A DNA stretch of 64,000 bases from Schauerella fraxinea (lineage in GTDB: Bacteria > Pseudomonadota > Gammaproteobacteria > Burkholderiales > Burkholderiaceae_B): contig JAVDKK010000001.1 in NCBI GenBank assembly GCA_030849945.1, positions 1 through 64,000 of the forward strand, given 5' to 3'. Shown here piece after piece: positions 7,999 to 19,973 of the stretch. The notes under the pieces are model-generated. The model saw nothing but the letters and a program-made list of their open reading frames with translations. It was not told the origin of the DNA and did no database searches. The first letter of the stretch is position 1; each line of letters opens with the position of its first letter. The position numbers and the translations under genes were made by a program.

Positions 7999-9492
7999 AT
8001 GAAAACTCTTTCGCACTTCATTAATGGCCAGCACGACGCCGGCCAGAGCGGCCGTCATACCGAAGGTTTCGACCCGGCCACCGGCACCGTCACCACCACC
8101 ATTCCGCTGGCATCCGTCGAGGATGTGGATCGCGCCGTCGCCGCCGCGCGCGACGCCTTCGTCGAGTGGTCCGAAACGCCGGCACTCAAACGCGCCCGCG
8201 TGCTGTTCAAGTACAAAGCCCTGCTCGATGCGCATCAGGATGAACTGGCCGAACTGATCACCCGCGAACACGGCAAAGTGTTTTCGGATGCCAAAGGCGA
8301 AGTCACGCGCGGCATCGAGATCGTCGAATTCGCCTGCGGCATTCCGCATCTGCTCAAGGGCCAGTACACCGATCAGATCGGTGGCGGCATCGATAACTGG
8401 AGCATGCGCCAATCCCTGGGCGTCGTGGCCGGCATCACGCCGTTCAACTTCCCGATGATGGTGCCCTGCTGGATGTTCCCGGTGGCGATCGCCTGCGGCA
8501 ACACCTTCGTGCTCAAGCCCTCCGAGCGCGATCCGTCGGCGTCGATTCGCCTGGCCGAACTGTTCAAGGAAGCCGGCCTGCCCGATGGCGTCTTCAACGT
8601 CGTCCATGGCGACAAGCAAGCGGTCGACGCGCTCATCGCGCATCCCGACGTGCAAGCGCTCTCTTTCGTCGGCTCCACGCCGATCGCCGAATACATCTAT
8701 GCGCAAAGCACCGCCCGCGGCAAGCGCGCGCAAGCCTTGGGCGGCGCCAAGAATCACCTGGTGGTGATGCCCGACGCCGACCTCGATCAGGTCACCGACG
8801 CGCTGATCGGCGCGGCCTACGGTTCGGCCGGCGAACGCTGCATGGCCATTTCGGTGGCTGTTGCCGTCGGCGACGTGGCCGACAAGCTGGTCGAACGGCT
8901 CACGCCGCGCGTGAAGGCGCTGAAGATCAAGAACGGCATGGAACCCGATGCCGAAATGGGCCCGCTGGTCACCGCCCAACATCGCGCCAAAGTGCTGGGC
9001 TATATCGAAGACGGTATCGCGGCAGGTGCCACGATGGTGGTCGACGGCCGTGAGGTCACGGTGCCCGGCCACGAGAAAGGCTTCTTCCTTGCAGGGACGT
9101 TGTTCGACCACGTGAAGCCCGCGATGAACATCTACCGCGAAGAGATTTTCGGACCGGTATTGTGCGTGGTGCGCGTACCCGACTTTGCCTCGGCAGTCGA
9201 ATTGATCAACAAGCATGAGTTCGCCAACGGCGTGTCGTGCTTCACCTCCGACGGCGGCATCGCACGCGCGTTCGCGCGCCAGATCAAGGTGGGGATGGTG
9301 GGCATCAACGTGCCGATCCCGGTGCCGATGGCCTGGCATTCGTTTGGTGGCTGGAAGCGCTCGTTGTTTGGCGACCATCACGCCTACGGCGAAGAAGGCA
9401 TCCGCTTCTACACGCGCTACAAGAGCATCATGCAACGCTGGCCCGACAGCATCGACAAGGGCGCCGAATTCACGATGCCCGTCGCCAAGTAA
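7999..9492 (+). CDS. mmsA: CoA-acylating methylmalonate/malonate-semialdehyde dehydrogenase
   Basis: This 497-residue aldehyde dehydrogenase has the catalytic Cys281 in GSAGERCMAISVAV and the subgroup signature ALGGAKNHLVVMPDADLD. In most other aldehyde dehydrogenases a catalytic Glu occupies the equivalent of the second region. The enzyme oxidatively decarboxylates malonate or methylmalonate semialdehyde to acetyl- or propionyl-CoA with NAD and CoA. The ATG at 7999 gives the family length (about 498-501 residues), and the longer upstream frame encodes only Arg/Ala-rich filler. It lies 178 bp behind aptA and completes beta-alanine degradation; a role in valine catabolism is also possible. Confidence 0.93.
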   Translation: MKTLSHFINGQHDAGQSGRHTEGFDPATGTVTTTIPLASVEDVDRAVAAARDAFVEWSETPALKRARVLFKYKALLDAHQDELAELITREHGKVFSDAKGEVTRGIEIVEFACGIPHLLKGQYTDQIGGGIDNWSMRQSLGVVAGITPFNFPMMVPCWMFPVAIACGNTFVLKPSERDPSASIRLAELFKEAGLPDGVFNVVHGDKQAVDALIAHPDVQALSFVGSTPIAEYIYAQSTARGKRAQALGGAKNHLVVMPDADLDQVTDALIGAAYGSAGERCMAISVAVAVGDVADKLVERLTPRVKALKIKNGMEPDAEMGPLVTAQHRAKVLGYIEDGIAAGATMVVDGREVTVPGHEKGFFLAGTLFDHVKPAMNIYREEIFGPVLCVVRVPDFASAVELINKHEFANGVSCFTSDGGIARAFARQIKVGMVGINVPIPVPMAWHSFGGWKRSLFGDHHAYGEEGIRFYTRYKSIMQRWPDSIDKGAEFTMPVAK

Positions 9493-9504
9493 GTACCCCA
9501 ACCG

Positions 9505-9533
9505 CTTCGCATGCTGCATCGCAGTATGCGAAG
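9505..9533 (+). terminator. Hairpin after mmsA, possible terminator
   Basis: CTTCGCAT (9505-9512) pairs with ATGCGAAG (9526-9533) around an inner CTGC/GCAG helix, 13 bp after the mmsA stop. There is no U-run after it, so intrinsic termination is uncertain. Confidence 0.4.
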
Positions 9534-9650
9534 CCTGCTTTGCACGCCATTCAAGGTCTGACTTAACGCATCCACGCAACCGTACTTGTACGCGTACCCC
9601 GCACCTTGCGTGTGCGATATGCTTTGACCTTTTCACGACAGGGGAAAGTC

Positions 9651-11258
9651 ATGCTGTACACGTTTCTACCCGTGATGCGTTTCCGATCGGCACGTTGTTG
9701 CGCCACGCTGATGGCCGCGACTATCGTTGCGCTCACCGCGAGTACCGGCGCGGCGCAAGCTGAGACCACGATCAAGGCCGTGATGCACTCACCGCTGCGA
9801 TTGACCGATCCGCATGCCACCACGGCGTACATCACGACGTGGCATGGCTACATGATTTACGACACCCTGTTGGCCACCGACGCCGACAACGCCATCAAGC
9901 CGCAAATGCTCGAGCGATGGGATGTATCGGCCGACGGCAAAACCTATACCCTTACCTTGCGCGACGGATTGATGTGGCATGACGGCAAGCCCGTCACAGC
10001 CGAAGACTGCGTGGCCTCGATCAATCGCTGGGCGAAGAACGACGGCATGGGCCGCGCCGTACTCAAGCTGGTCGACAAGATCGAAGTGGTCGATGCCAAG
10101 TCCATGCGCATCGTCATGAAGGAACCCACCGATCTCGCCCTGCGTGCGCTCGCCAAGCCCACCGGCACGGCGGCCTTCATGCTGCCCAAGCGCGTGGCCG
10201 ATATTCCCGTGGGCCAGCCCATTACCGACATGACCGGATCGGGCCCCTTCAAGGTGGGCGAATTCAATCCCGGCGTCAAAACCGTTTACCTCAAGAACAC
10301 GGCCTACAAGCCGCGCAGTGAGCCCGCCAGCGGGCTGGCCGGCGGCAAGGTGGTCAATGTGGATCGCGTCGAGTGGGACGTGATGCCCGATGCCATGACG
10401 GCCGCGAATGCGCTGTTGGGCGATGAAGTGGATATGGTCGAGCAATTTCCCTACGACCTGCTGCCCATGGTCGAAGGCAATCCCGACCTGAAGGAAACCG
10501 TCATCAGTCCGGTCGGCTACTACGTGATGTACCGCTTCAACTTCACGCAACCGCCCTTCAACAACAAGAAGATCCGCCAGGCCGCGATGTACGCCGTGGG
10601 TCAAGAGCCTGTCATGCAGGCGCTCGTGGGCAATCCCAAATACTGGAAAACCTGCGCCTCGCTGTGGGGTTGCGATACGCCCTTCGAAAGCAAGATCGGT
10701 GCGGAGATGACGGTCAAGTCCGATATCCCCAAGGCGCAGGCGCTGTTGAAAGAAGCCGGCTACGACGGCACGCCCGTCGTGATCATGCAAGCTTCCGATC
10801 TGCCCACGATCCGCGCGCAACCCGTCGTCATCGCCGAGGCCCTGCGCCGGGCGGGCTTCAAGGTCGATCTGGTCGCCATGGATTGGCAGACGGTCGCCAC
10901 GCGCCGCACGTCGAAGGCACCGGCTGCGCAAGGCGGTTGGAACATTCACAACACCAACTGGTACGCCACCGACATCATGGACCCGATCCGTTCGGCGCCG
11001 GCTGCCGCAAACGGCGACCAGGCCTGGTTCGGCTGGCCCGATTTCCCCGAGATCGAAAAACTGCGCGCTCAATTCGCGCTGGCCAGCGATCCGGCGGAAC
11101 AAAAGCGCCTGGCCGAGGAAGTTCAGCGCGTCGCCATCGACGAGGGCCTCTACGTGCCGCTCGGCCAGATGTCGGTACCCACGGTGTATTCCAACAAACT
11201 CTCCGGTTGGGTACGGGCGCCCGCCACGACGTTCTGGAACGTCAAGAAAGCGCCGTAA
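9651..11258 (+). CDS. Dipeptide-type ABC transporter, periplasmic substrate-binding protein (SBP family 5)
   Basis: The 535-residue precursor has a basic N-terminus and hydrophobic signal segment ending near ASTGAAQAET, then a family-5 extracellular solute-binding domain. Family markers include YDTLLATDADNAIKPQMLERWDVSADGKTYTLTLRDGLMWHDGKPV. The ATG at 9651 has GGGGAAAG just upstream. It heads an operon with two permeases, a double-domain ATPase and an M81 metallopeptidase, separated by very short gaps or overlaps. Family members bind oligopeptides, but also nickel, opines, glutathione and heme, so the ligand here is not known. The MlrC-like peptidase suggests a peptide. Confidence 0.9.
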   Translation: MLYTFLPVMRFRSARCCATLMAATIVALTASTGAAQAETTIKAVMHSPLRLTDPHATTAYITTWHGYMIYDTLLATDADNAIKPQMLERWDVSADGKTYTLTLRDGLMWHDGKPVTAEDCVASINRWAKNDGMGRAVLKLVDKIEVVDAKSMRIVMKEPTDLALRALAKPTGTAAFMLPKRVADIPVGQPITDMTGSGPFKVGEFNPGVKTVYLKNTAYKPRSEPASGLAGGKVVNVDRVEWDVMPDAMTAANALLGDEVDMVEQFPYDLLPMVEGNPDLKETVISPVGYYVMYRFNFTQPPFNNKKIRQAAMYAVGQEPVMQALVGNPKYWKTCASLWGCDTPFESKIGAEMTVKSDIPKAQALLKEAGYDGTPVVIMQASDLPTIRAQPVVIAEALRRAGFKVDLVAMDWQTVATRRTSKAPAAQGGWNIHNTNWYATDIMDPIRSAPAAANGDQAWFGWPDFPEIEKLRAQFALASDPAEQKRLAEEVQRVAIDEGLYVPLGQMSVPTVYSNKLSGWVRAPATTFWNVKKAP

Positions 11259-11270
11259 GGGAGGGCCGTC

Positions 11271-12212
11271 ATGCTCGCCTTCCTGCTTCGCCGCGTTGCG
11301 GCGACCGTACCGGTATTGCTGATGGTCGCGGTGGTGGTGTTTGCCATCCTGCGCTTCAGTCCCGGCGATCCGGCCGTCGTCATGGCGGGCGATGCCGCCA
11401 CGCCCGAGCGGATCGCTCAGATCCGCGCGGTGATGGGCCTGGACCAACCGGTGCTGCAACAGTTCTTCACGTGGATCTGGCGGCTCGTGCGCGGCGATAT
11501 GGGCACGTCGCTCATTTCGGGCGCGCCCGTTTCCACGCTCATCGCCGGCCGTATCGGTCCCACGGTCAGCCTGGCGCTCACCACCCTCATCATCACGCTG
11601 GTCATCGCCATCCCGCTGGGTGCGTTGGCTGCCTGGCGTCAGGGGCGGTTGCTCGATCGCGCCGTGATGGGCCTGAGCGTGCTGGGTTTCTCGGTGCCGG
11701 TATTCGTCACGGGTTACGTGCTGATCTGGATCTTCGCCATCGAGCTCAAGTGGTTCAGCGTGCAGGGTTATGTGCCGCTGGCGCAAGGCGTGTGGCCCTT
11801 TCTGCAGCGCCTCTTGCTGCCGGCCGTGGGCCTGGCCACCGTGTATATCGCGCTGATCGCACGCATCACCCGCACGAGCCTGGTCGAAGTCATGCACGAA
11901 GACTTCATCCGTACCGCGCGTGCCAAGGGCCGCAGCGATTTCGGCGTGCTGTGGGCGCATGCGCTGCGCAATGCCGCCGTTCCCATCGTTACCGTCATCG
12001 GGGTGGGCATCGCCATGCTCATCAGCGGCGTCGTGGTCACCGAGTCGGTCTTCAACATCCCGGGCCTGGGCCGGCTGGTGGTGGAGGCGGTTTCGGCGCG
12101 CGACTATCCCGTGATCCAAGGGCTCACCTTGTGCTTCGCGCTGGTGTACGTGTTCCTGAACCTGCTGGTCGATGCGGCATACACCGTATTCGATCCGCGC
12201 ATCCGGGTATGA
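11271..12212 (+). CDS. Dipeptide-type ABC transporter permease (DppB/OppB family)
   Basis: This 313-residue inner-membrane permease has the DppB-type layout. A first helix (LLRRVAATVPVLLMVAVVVFAI) is followed by the RFSPGDPAV segment and a periplasmic stretch. Five more membrane helices carry the EAA-like loop TRTSLVEVMHEDFIRTARAKGRS, which contacts the ATPase. A Shine-Dalgarno-like GGGAGGG precedes the start, 12 bp after the binding-protein gene. It forms the membrane channel with the next gene product. Confidence 0.92.
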   Translation: MLAFLLRRVAATVPVLLMVAVVVFAILRFSPGDPAVVMAGDAATPERIAQIRAVMGLDQPVLQQFFTWIWRLVRGDMGTSLISGAPVSTLIAGRIGPTVSLALTTLIITLVIAIPLGALAAWRQGRLLDRAVMGLSVLGFSVPVFVTGYVLIWIFAIELKWFSVQGYVPLAQGVWPFLQRLLLPAVGLATVYIALIARITRTSLVEVMHEDFIRTARAKGRSDFGVLWAHALRNAAVPIVTVIGVGIAMLISGVVVTESVFNIPGLGRLVVEAVSARDYPVIQGLTLCFALVYVFLNLLVDAAYTVFDPRIRV

Positions 12213-12213
12213 G

Positions 12214-13022
12214 ATGTTGAAGTCGCCCCCCGTTGTTCTGGCCTTTCTCGTTTTTACACTGGTCGTGTTTGCCGCTTGCGCGGCGCCCTGGCTCGCGCAT
12301 GTCGATCCTACCGCGCTCGATCCCGCCGCCCGCTTGCGCAAGCCCTTTACCGACGCCATGCTCGGCACCGATGCCTTCGGCCGCGATGTCTGGTCGCGCG
12401 TGGTCTACGGCGCGCGTGTCTCCCTCATTGCCGGGCTTGGTGCGGCACTGCTGAGCGTGACGATCGGTTTGGTGCTGGGCGTGCTGGCCGGCGCCTTCCG
12501 GTTCCTGGATGGCATCATCATGCGCACCATGGACGCGCTGATGGCGATTCCCGGCATCCTGCTGGCCATCGCGCTGGTATCGGTGACCGGCGCGAGCGTC
12601 ACCACGGTGCTGATCGCCATCACGCTGCCCGAGATTCCACGCGTGGTGCGCATCGTGCGCGCGCAGATTCTCAGTGTGTGGCACGAACCCTTCGTCGAAG
12701 CCGCCGTGGCGTTGGGCACACCCACGCCCTGGATCCTGTGGCGTCACATGATCCCCAATACGCTGGCGCCGCTCACCATCCAGGCCACCTATGTGTTCGC
12801 ATCGGCCATCATTACCGAAGCCATCCTGAGTTTTCTCGGTGCGGGCATCCCGCCCGAGATTCCGTCATGGGGCAATATGATGGCCGACGGCCGCATGTAC
12901 TTCCGTCTGCTGCCGGGCCTGATTCTGTTCCCCGGCCTGGCGCTTTCGCTCACCGTGCTGAGCGTCAATCTGTTGGGCGACGCCTTGCGCGATGCGCTCG
13001 ACCCGAAGATGGAGCAACGGCC

Positions 13023-13026
<4 letters not shown>
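12214..13026 (+). CDS. Dipeptide-type ABC transporter permease (DppC/OppC family)
   Basis: The 270-residue second permease begins one base after the stop of the first. The DppC-type N-terminus is visible: a single helix, then the conserved HPFGTD-like segment here written as MLGTDAFGRDVWSRVVYGARVSL. The EAA-type loop is EPFVEAAVALGTPTPWILWRHMIPN. The SWGNMMADGR segment near the C-terminus is also typical. The ATG at 12214 was preferred to an in-frame upstream codon lying inside the preceding gene. Its stop overlaps the start of the ATPase gene. Confidence 0.92.
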
Positions 13027-14690
<1,664 letters not shown>

Positions 14691-14696
14691 CAGGCT

Positions 14697-16184
14697 ATGC
14701 GCTGGCTGCTCGCCATGATCAAGCACGAAACCAATACGTTCTCGCCGGTGCCCACACCGCTGAACCGGTTCTTTCGCGGCAACCCTGAGATCCTCGCAGG
14801 CGATGCCGCCATCGCGGCTTACAGCAACACCGATAGCGGCTTGGGCGGCTACATCGAAGTCGCCCGGCGCGAAGGCGCCGAGATGGTGGTGCCGGTAGCC
14901 GCCGAATCCTGGCCCAGCTCGCCCACCGATGCGGCCACGTACGAGCTGCTGTGCAAGCGCATTCTGGACGAAGTGGCCCGCGGCGGCTTCGACGCCATCC
15001 TGCTCGATCTGCACGGCGCCATGGTGGCCGAAGGCATCGAGGATGCGGAAGGCCATCTGCTCAAGCGTGTGCGCGAACTCGACCCCACCACGCCCATCGG
15101 CGTCACGCTCGACATGCACGCCAACGTGTACGACGACATCGTGACGCACGCCAACGTGATCACCGGTTTTCACACGTACCCGCACGTAGACATTCGCGAG
15201 AGCGGCGTGCGCGCAGCCGACGTGATCGTGCGCATGCTCAAAGGTGAAATCAAGCCGGTCATGTCATGGGCCAATCGCCCGATGTTGCCGCACATCATGT
15301 GTCAGGGTACGCACGCCGAGCCCAATAAATCGCTCCAGGAGAAATGCGCGGCCTGGGAACAGGACGGCAGTGTGCTGGCCGCCTCCGTCTTCGTCGGCTT
15401 TCCGCACGCAGACATCAGCGAAGCTGGCTTGAGCGCGGTGATTTGCACCGACGGCGACCCCGCGCGTGCCAGCGCCCTGCGCGATGAATTGCTGGACGAT
15501 GCCTGGACGCGACGCGACCAGTGGGTGTTTCATCCCGAACCGCTCGCGCCTACGATCGCGCGCGCCAAGGCGATCGAGGAAGGCCCAGTGATCCTGCTCG
15601 ATCACTTCGACAATACCGGCTCGGGCGGCACCATGGACACCACGGCGGTGCTGGCCGAAATCCTGCGCCAGGAACTGGACAACGTGGCGTTCTATGCGCT
15701 GTGCGATCCGGAAGCGGCCGAAACGGCGGCAGCGGCCGGCGTGGGCAAAACCATCACGCTGGATATCGGCGGCAAAGTGCCGTTGCCGTCGCTGGGCGTG
15801 CCCAATACGCCGCTCAAGGTGACCGCGCGCGTCAAACTCATTTTCGATGGTGCCTATCGCAATCGCGGTCCGATGTATCGGGGCGTGCGCAACGATACGG
15901 GCTTGACTGTCGTGCTCGATACCGGCCGCGTCGAGATCGTATTGGTGTCGCGCCATCAGGAGCCGTTCGACATCAATTGCCTGATCTCGGCCGGTATCGA
16001 TCCGCTGCAAAAGCGCTATGTGGTGCTGAAGAGCCGGGTGCACTGGCGCGCCGGATTTGCCGCGATGGCGACCGAGATCATCACCTGCACCGGTGTGGGC
16101 GTGACCACCTCCGACTACAGCCAACTCAGCTTCAAGAACGTGCGCCGTCCGATCTATCCGCTGGACGAAGCCACGACGGCGTAA
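14697..16184 (+). CDS. M81-family metallopeptidase, MlrC (microcystinase C)-like
   Basis: The 495-residue protein begins MRWLLAMIKHETNTFSP, a hallmark of the MlrC N-terminal domain. Candidate zinc ligands are Asp139 and His141 in VTLDMHANVYDD and His163 in FHTYPHVDIRE. The C-terminal MlrC domain contains DHFDNTGSGGTMDTTAVL. MlrC in Sphingomonas cleaves linear microcystin fragments. Betaproteobacterial homologues lie in peptide-transporter operons with unknown natural substrates. Here it is the last gene of a five-gene dipeptide-importer operon, consistent with intracellular hydrolysis of the imported compound. The start has GAGG eight bases upstream, overlapping the ATPase stop. Confidence 0.88.
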   Translation: MRWLLAMIKHETNTFSPVPTPLNRFFRGNPEILAGDAAIAAYSNTDSGLGGYIEVARREGAEMVVPVAAESWPSSPTDAATYELLCKRILDEVARGGFDAILLDLHGAMVAEGIEDAEGHLLKRVRELDPTTPIGVTLDMHANVYDDIVTHANVITGFHTYPHVDIRESGVRAADVIVRMLKGEIKPVMSWANRPMLPHIMCQGTHAEPNKSLQEKCAAWEQDGSVLAASVFVGFPHADISEAGLSAVICTDGDPARASALRDELLDDAWTRRDQWVFHPEPLAPTIARAKAIEEGPVILLDHFDNTGSGGTMDTTAVLAEILRQELDNVAFYALCDPEAAETAAAAGVGKTITLDIGGKVPLPSLGVPNTPLKVTARVKLIFDGAYRNRGPMYRGVRNDTGLTVVLDTGRVEIVLVSRHQEPFDINCLISAGIDPLQKRYVVLKSRVHWRAGFAAMATEIITCTGVGVTTSDYSQLSFKNVRRPIYPLDEATTA

Positions 16185-16186
16185 TA

Positions 16187-16226
16187 AATAAGGGCGAATC
16201 CTCGATCATGAGGATTCGCCCTTATT
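16187..16226. terminator. Bidirectional intrinsic terminator
   Basis: A perfect 17-bp inverted repeat (16187-16203 with 16210-16226, six-base loop) lies just after the metallopeptidase stop, with A-rich and T-rich ends on the two sides. It separates the transporter operon from the convergent gcvP. Confidence 0.85.
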
Positions 16227-16322
16227 ACATCGCAGTGCGTGGTCAACAGCTCACGGGCAACGATGCATGAAGCGGTTCATCGGCAACGGTGATGTCCCGC
16301 TGCCGATGCCTTTCGCCGTCGA

Positions 16323-19214
16323 TCAAGCCTCGGCGTCAACTTCCGAATACGACTCGATCGGCGGGCACGCGCACACCAGGTTGCGGTCGCCGTAGGCGTT
16401 ATCCACGCGTGCCACGGGCGGCCAGTACTTGCCCTCGCGCAGCGCGGCCAACGGATAGGCTGCCGATTCTCGCGTGTAGTCGTGATGCCATTCTTCCACC
16501 ATCAGCATCTGCGCAGTGTGCGGCGCATTCTTCAACACGTTGTCGCTGCGATCGCTGGCGCCCGACTCCACGGCAGCCACTTCGGCACGGATGGCAATCA
16601 TCGCGTCGATGAAGCGATCCAGCTCGGCAATGCCTTCGGATTCGGTGGGCTCGACCATCAAGGTGCCCGCCACCGGGAAGCTCATCGTCGGTGCATGGAA
16701 GCCATAGTCGATCAGGCGCTTGGCGATGTCTTCGGCGGTGATGCCGCTGGTTTCTTTCAACGGACGCAAATCGAGAATGCACTCGTGCGCCACGCGGTGA
16801 TTGCGGCCCGTGTACAGCACCGGGTAGTGATCGCGTAAACGCGTGGCCACGTAGTTGGCGTTCAGGATCGCCACTTCGGTGGCCTGGCGCAAACCCTCGG
16901 CGCCCATCAGCATGATGTAGATGTACGGAATCGGCAGGATACCGGCCGATCCATAGGGCGCCGCCGATACCGGGCCCACTTCGTATTCACCGGGCAGCTT
17001 GCCTTGCGCATTGAGCACGCCGGGCAGGTATGGCGCCAGATGGCCACGCACCGCCACCGGACCCACACCCGGACCGCCGCCACCGTGCGGAATGCAGAAG
17101 GTTTTGTGCAGGTTCAAGTGCGACACATCGGACCCGAACTTGCCGGGCTTGGCCACGCCCACCATGGCGTTCATGTTGGCGCCGTCCATGTACACCTGGC
17201 CGCCAGCCTCGTGCACGATCTCGCAAATCTCGGTCACGGCTTCTTCGAACACGCCGTGCGTGGACGGATACGTGATCATCAATGCCGACAGCTTGTCGCC
17301 CACTTGCGCAACCTTGGCCCGCAGGTCGGCCACGTCCACGTTGCCGTTGGCGTCCGACGCCACGACCACGACCGACATGCCCACCAATTGCGCCGACGCG
17401 GGATTGGTGCCATGCGCGGACGACGGAATCAGGCACACGTTACGTTGCGTCTGGCCTTGCGCGCGTTGATAACCGCGAATCGCCAGCAAGCCGGCATACT
17501 CGCCTTGCGCGCCCGAGTTGGGCTGCAGGCTGACGGCGTCGTAGCCCGTGATTTCGCACAGGGCTTTCGAGAGGCTATCGATCAGTGCACGATAGCCGTC
17601 GCTTTGATCGATGGGTGCGAACGGATGGATCTGCGAAAACTCGGGCCACGTGATGGGGATCATCTCGGCGGTGGCGTTGAGTTTCATGGTGCACGATCCC
17701 AGTGGGATCATCGTGCGATCCAGCGCCAGATCCTTGTCGGACAGGCGGCGCAAATAACGCAGCATGTCGGTCTCGGACTGGATGCTCGAGAAAATCGGAT
17801 GGCTCAGGATCTCGCCCTCGCGCGCGACCGCACCGGGGATGCCGCCTTCGGCGCACGCTTCGCAGGCCGATACTTCGACCTTCACATCGTCTTTCTGGAA
17901 GCCCGACGAGAACACGTTCAACAACACCTGCAGGTCGTTCAATGTCACGGTCTCATCCAACGACACCGCGATCCGCGCGCCATCCACGCGACGCAGATTG
18001 ATGCGCTCACATTCGGCGGCGACCAGCATGGCCGGCGTCACGCTACCCGTTTCCAGGAGCAGGGTATCGAAGAACGTGTCGTTCAACACTTTCACGTCCA
18101 GGCGCTTGAGGCCTTCACGCAAGGCGGCGGTGTAGCGATGCACGCGCTGCGCAATGCGACGAATGCCCACCGGACCGTGCCACACGGCGTACATGCCGGC
18201 CATCACGGCCAACAGCACTTGCGCCGTGCAGATATTGGACGTGGCCTTCTCGCGGCGGATATGTTGCTCGCGGGTTTGCAGTGCCAGACGCAACGCGGGC
18301 TTGCCCTGTGCATCCTTGGAGACGCCCACCAGACGGCCCGGCATATTGCGCTTGAACGCATCCTTGCAGGCCATGAACGCGGCATGCGGGCCGCCGAAAC
18401 CGAACGGCACGCCAAAGCGTTGCGCCGAACCGATGGCGATGTCCGCACCCCATGCACCCGGGGCGGCCAAGAGCGCCAGCGCGAGCAGATCAGTGGCGCA
18501 GGCCACCACCGCGCCTTGCGCATGGGCCGCATCGGCGATGGCTTTGTAGTCGCATACCGCGCCCAGACTGTGCGGGTACTGCAGCAGCACGCCGAAGCAG
18601 TCCGGCAAACCGGCGCTCTCGTCGCCGATGACCAACTCGATATCCAAGGCTTCGGCACGCGTACGCACCACTTCGATCGTTTGCGGATGGCAGTGCTGCG
18701 AGACGAAAAACACATTGCTTTGCGACGAGGCGCCACGACGCGCGAGCGTCATTGCTTCGGCAGCGGCCGTGCCTTCATCGAGCAGCGAAGCGTTGGCGAT
18801 ATCCAGACCGGTCAGGTCCGTCACCATCGTTTGATAGTTAAGCAAGGCTTCGAGGCGGCCCTGCGAAATCTCGGGCTGGTAAGGCGTATAGGCCGTGTAC
18901 CAGGCGGGATTCTCAAGAATATTGCGCAGGATCACATTGGGCACATGCGTGCCGTAGTAGCCCTGGCCGATGTAGTTGCGAAACACCTTGTTCTGTCCGG
19001 CCAAACGCTTGAGTTCGGCCAGCACGTCCACCTCGTCGCGCGCCGCCGGCAGATCGAGCGGCGTGGTCAGCCGGATCTTGCCGGGCACGACCTGCTCGAT
19101 CAGTGCGTCCAGACTGTCGGCACCAACGGCCGCCAGCATGCGAGCCTGATCGTCGGCCGAAGGCCCGATGTGGCGAGGAATGAAATCGGAATGGGTATCG
19201 AGCGTATGGGGCAT
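16323..19214 (-). CDS. gcvP: Glycine dehydrogenase (decarboxylating), P protein
   Basis: This single-chain P protein of 963 residues is the usual proteobacterial length. It decarboxylates glycine and transfers the aminomethyl group to the lipoyl arm of GcvH. The PLP lysine, near residue 703, lies in HLNLHKTFCIPHGGGGPGVGP. The N-terminal domain starts with FIPRHIGPSADDQARML and the glycine-rich GIGYYGT-like loop is present. It is the last gene of the gcvT-gcvH-gcvP operon, about 200 bp after gcvH, with no recognisable feature in that gap. Expression should depend on the glycine riboswitch upstream of gcvT. Confidence 0.97.
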   Translation of the reverse strand: MPHTLDTHSDFIPRHIGPSADDQARMLAAVGADSLDALIEQVVPGKIRLTTPLDLPAARDEVDVLAELKRLAGQNKVFRNYIGQGYYGTHVPNVILRNILENPAWYTAYTPYQPEISQGRLEALLNYQTMVTDLTGLDIANASLLDEGTAAAEAMTLARRGASSQSNVFFVSQHCHPQTIEVVRTRAEALDIELVIGDESAGLPDCFGVLLQYPHSLGAVCDYKAIADAAHAQGAVVACATDLLALALLAAPGAWGADIAIGSAQRFGVPFGFGGPHAAFMACKDAFKRNMPGRLVGVSKDAQGKPALRLALQTREQHIRREKATSNICTAQVLLAVMAGMYAVWHGPVGIRRIAQRVHRYTAALREGLKRLDVKVLNDTFFDTLLLETGSVTPAMLVAAECERINLRRVDGARIAVSLDETVTLNDLQVLLNVFSSGFQKDDVKVEVSACEACAEGGIPGAVAREGEILSHPIFSSIQSETDMLRYLRRLSDKDLALDRTMIPLGSCTMKLNATAEMIPITWPEFSQIHPFAPIDQSDGYRALIDSLSKALCEITGYDAVSLQPNSGAQGEYAGLLAIRGYQRAQGQTQRNVCLIPSSAHGTNPASAQLVGMSVVVVASDANGNVDVADLRAKVAQVGDKLSALMITYPSTHGVFEEAVTEICEIVHEAGGQVYMDGANMNAMVGVAKPGKFGSDVSHLNLHKTFCIPHGGGGPGVGPVAVRGHLAPYLPGVLNAQGKLPGEYEVGPVSAAPYGSAGILPIPYIYIMLMGAEGLRQATEVAILNANYVATRLRDHYPVLYTGRNHRVAHECILDLRPLKETSGITAEDIAKRLIDYGFHAPTMSFPVAGTLMVEPTESEGIAELDRFIDAMIAIRAEVAAVESGASDRSDNVLKNAPHTAQMLMVEEWHHDYTRESAAYPLAALREGKYWPPVARVDNAYGDRNLVCACPPIESYSEVDAEA

Positions 19215-19413
19215 GGCGGCGAGGTGTCGGTAATCGGTTCGCTGCAGCCTGACTGCGCGCGGCGATCCGAGGGGAACGGTTTACGGCAATGAATCGATGA
19301 GGTGCGCTCCACGCCCGGTAACGGGCATCGAAGCGCGGGCAACACATTCAGACGGACCGCAATCGCAAGATCGAACGGAGAAACGATCGAGCGAAAGGCA
19401 GCCGTCTTCTCAA

Positions 19414-19794
19414 TCAGCCGGCGTCGACGACCGACTGGTAGCCGGCGGCGTCGAGCAGCTTATCCACATCGGCGGCGTTGGTCGGCTTGATCTTGAAGAT
19501 CCACGCGTCGTGCGCGCCTTCGTTGATCAGGCTGGGGTTATCTTCCAGCGCGGTATTGAAGGCGACGATTTCGCCATCCACCGGCGCGTAGATGTCCGAG
19601 GCGGCTTTCACCGACTCGACCACACCGGCCGTCGCACCCTGCTTGAGTTGCGCGCCAACTTTCACTTCACCGACGAACACGAGGTCGCCCAGTTGGTCGG
19701 CCGCGCTGGCACTGATGCCCACGGCGAATGCATCGCCATCGGCCTTGACCCATTCGTGGGAAGCGGTGTACTTGCGATCGGTAGGCAGCGTCAT
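19414..19794 (-). CDS. gcvH: Glycine cleavage system H protein (lipoyl carrier)
   Basis: This 126-residue lipoyl-domain protein shuttles the aminomethyl group between P, T and L proteins. The lipoylated lysine is in VVESVKAASDIYAPVDGEIV. The ATG at 19794 has TGGAG eight bases upstream and gives the standard length; the in-frame upstream extension is not family-like. It sits between gcvT and gcvP on the minus strand. Confidence 0.96.
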   Translation of the reverse strand: MTLPTDRKYTASHEWVKADGDAFAVGISASAADQLGDLVFVGEVKVGAQLKQGATAGVVESVKAASDIYAPVDGEIVAFNTALEDNPSLINEGAHDAWIFKIKPTNAADVDKLLDAAGYQSVVDAG

Positions 19795-19973
19795 GAATGC
19801 ACTCCAGTAAATAGTCGAAAATCTGAGAAAAGAAAAAATGTAGCGATACAGCAGATCAGGCACACGCAGGGACAGACTGATGACCCGCCTGCGAGGTGGA
19901 TTGCGCCACCTTGGCGATTCGGCATCCGCTCATCCAACCGTGTCCGCCGTTTTACAGTACCGCGTGAATGAGT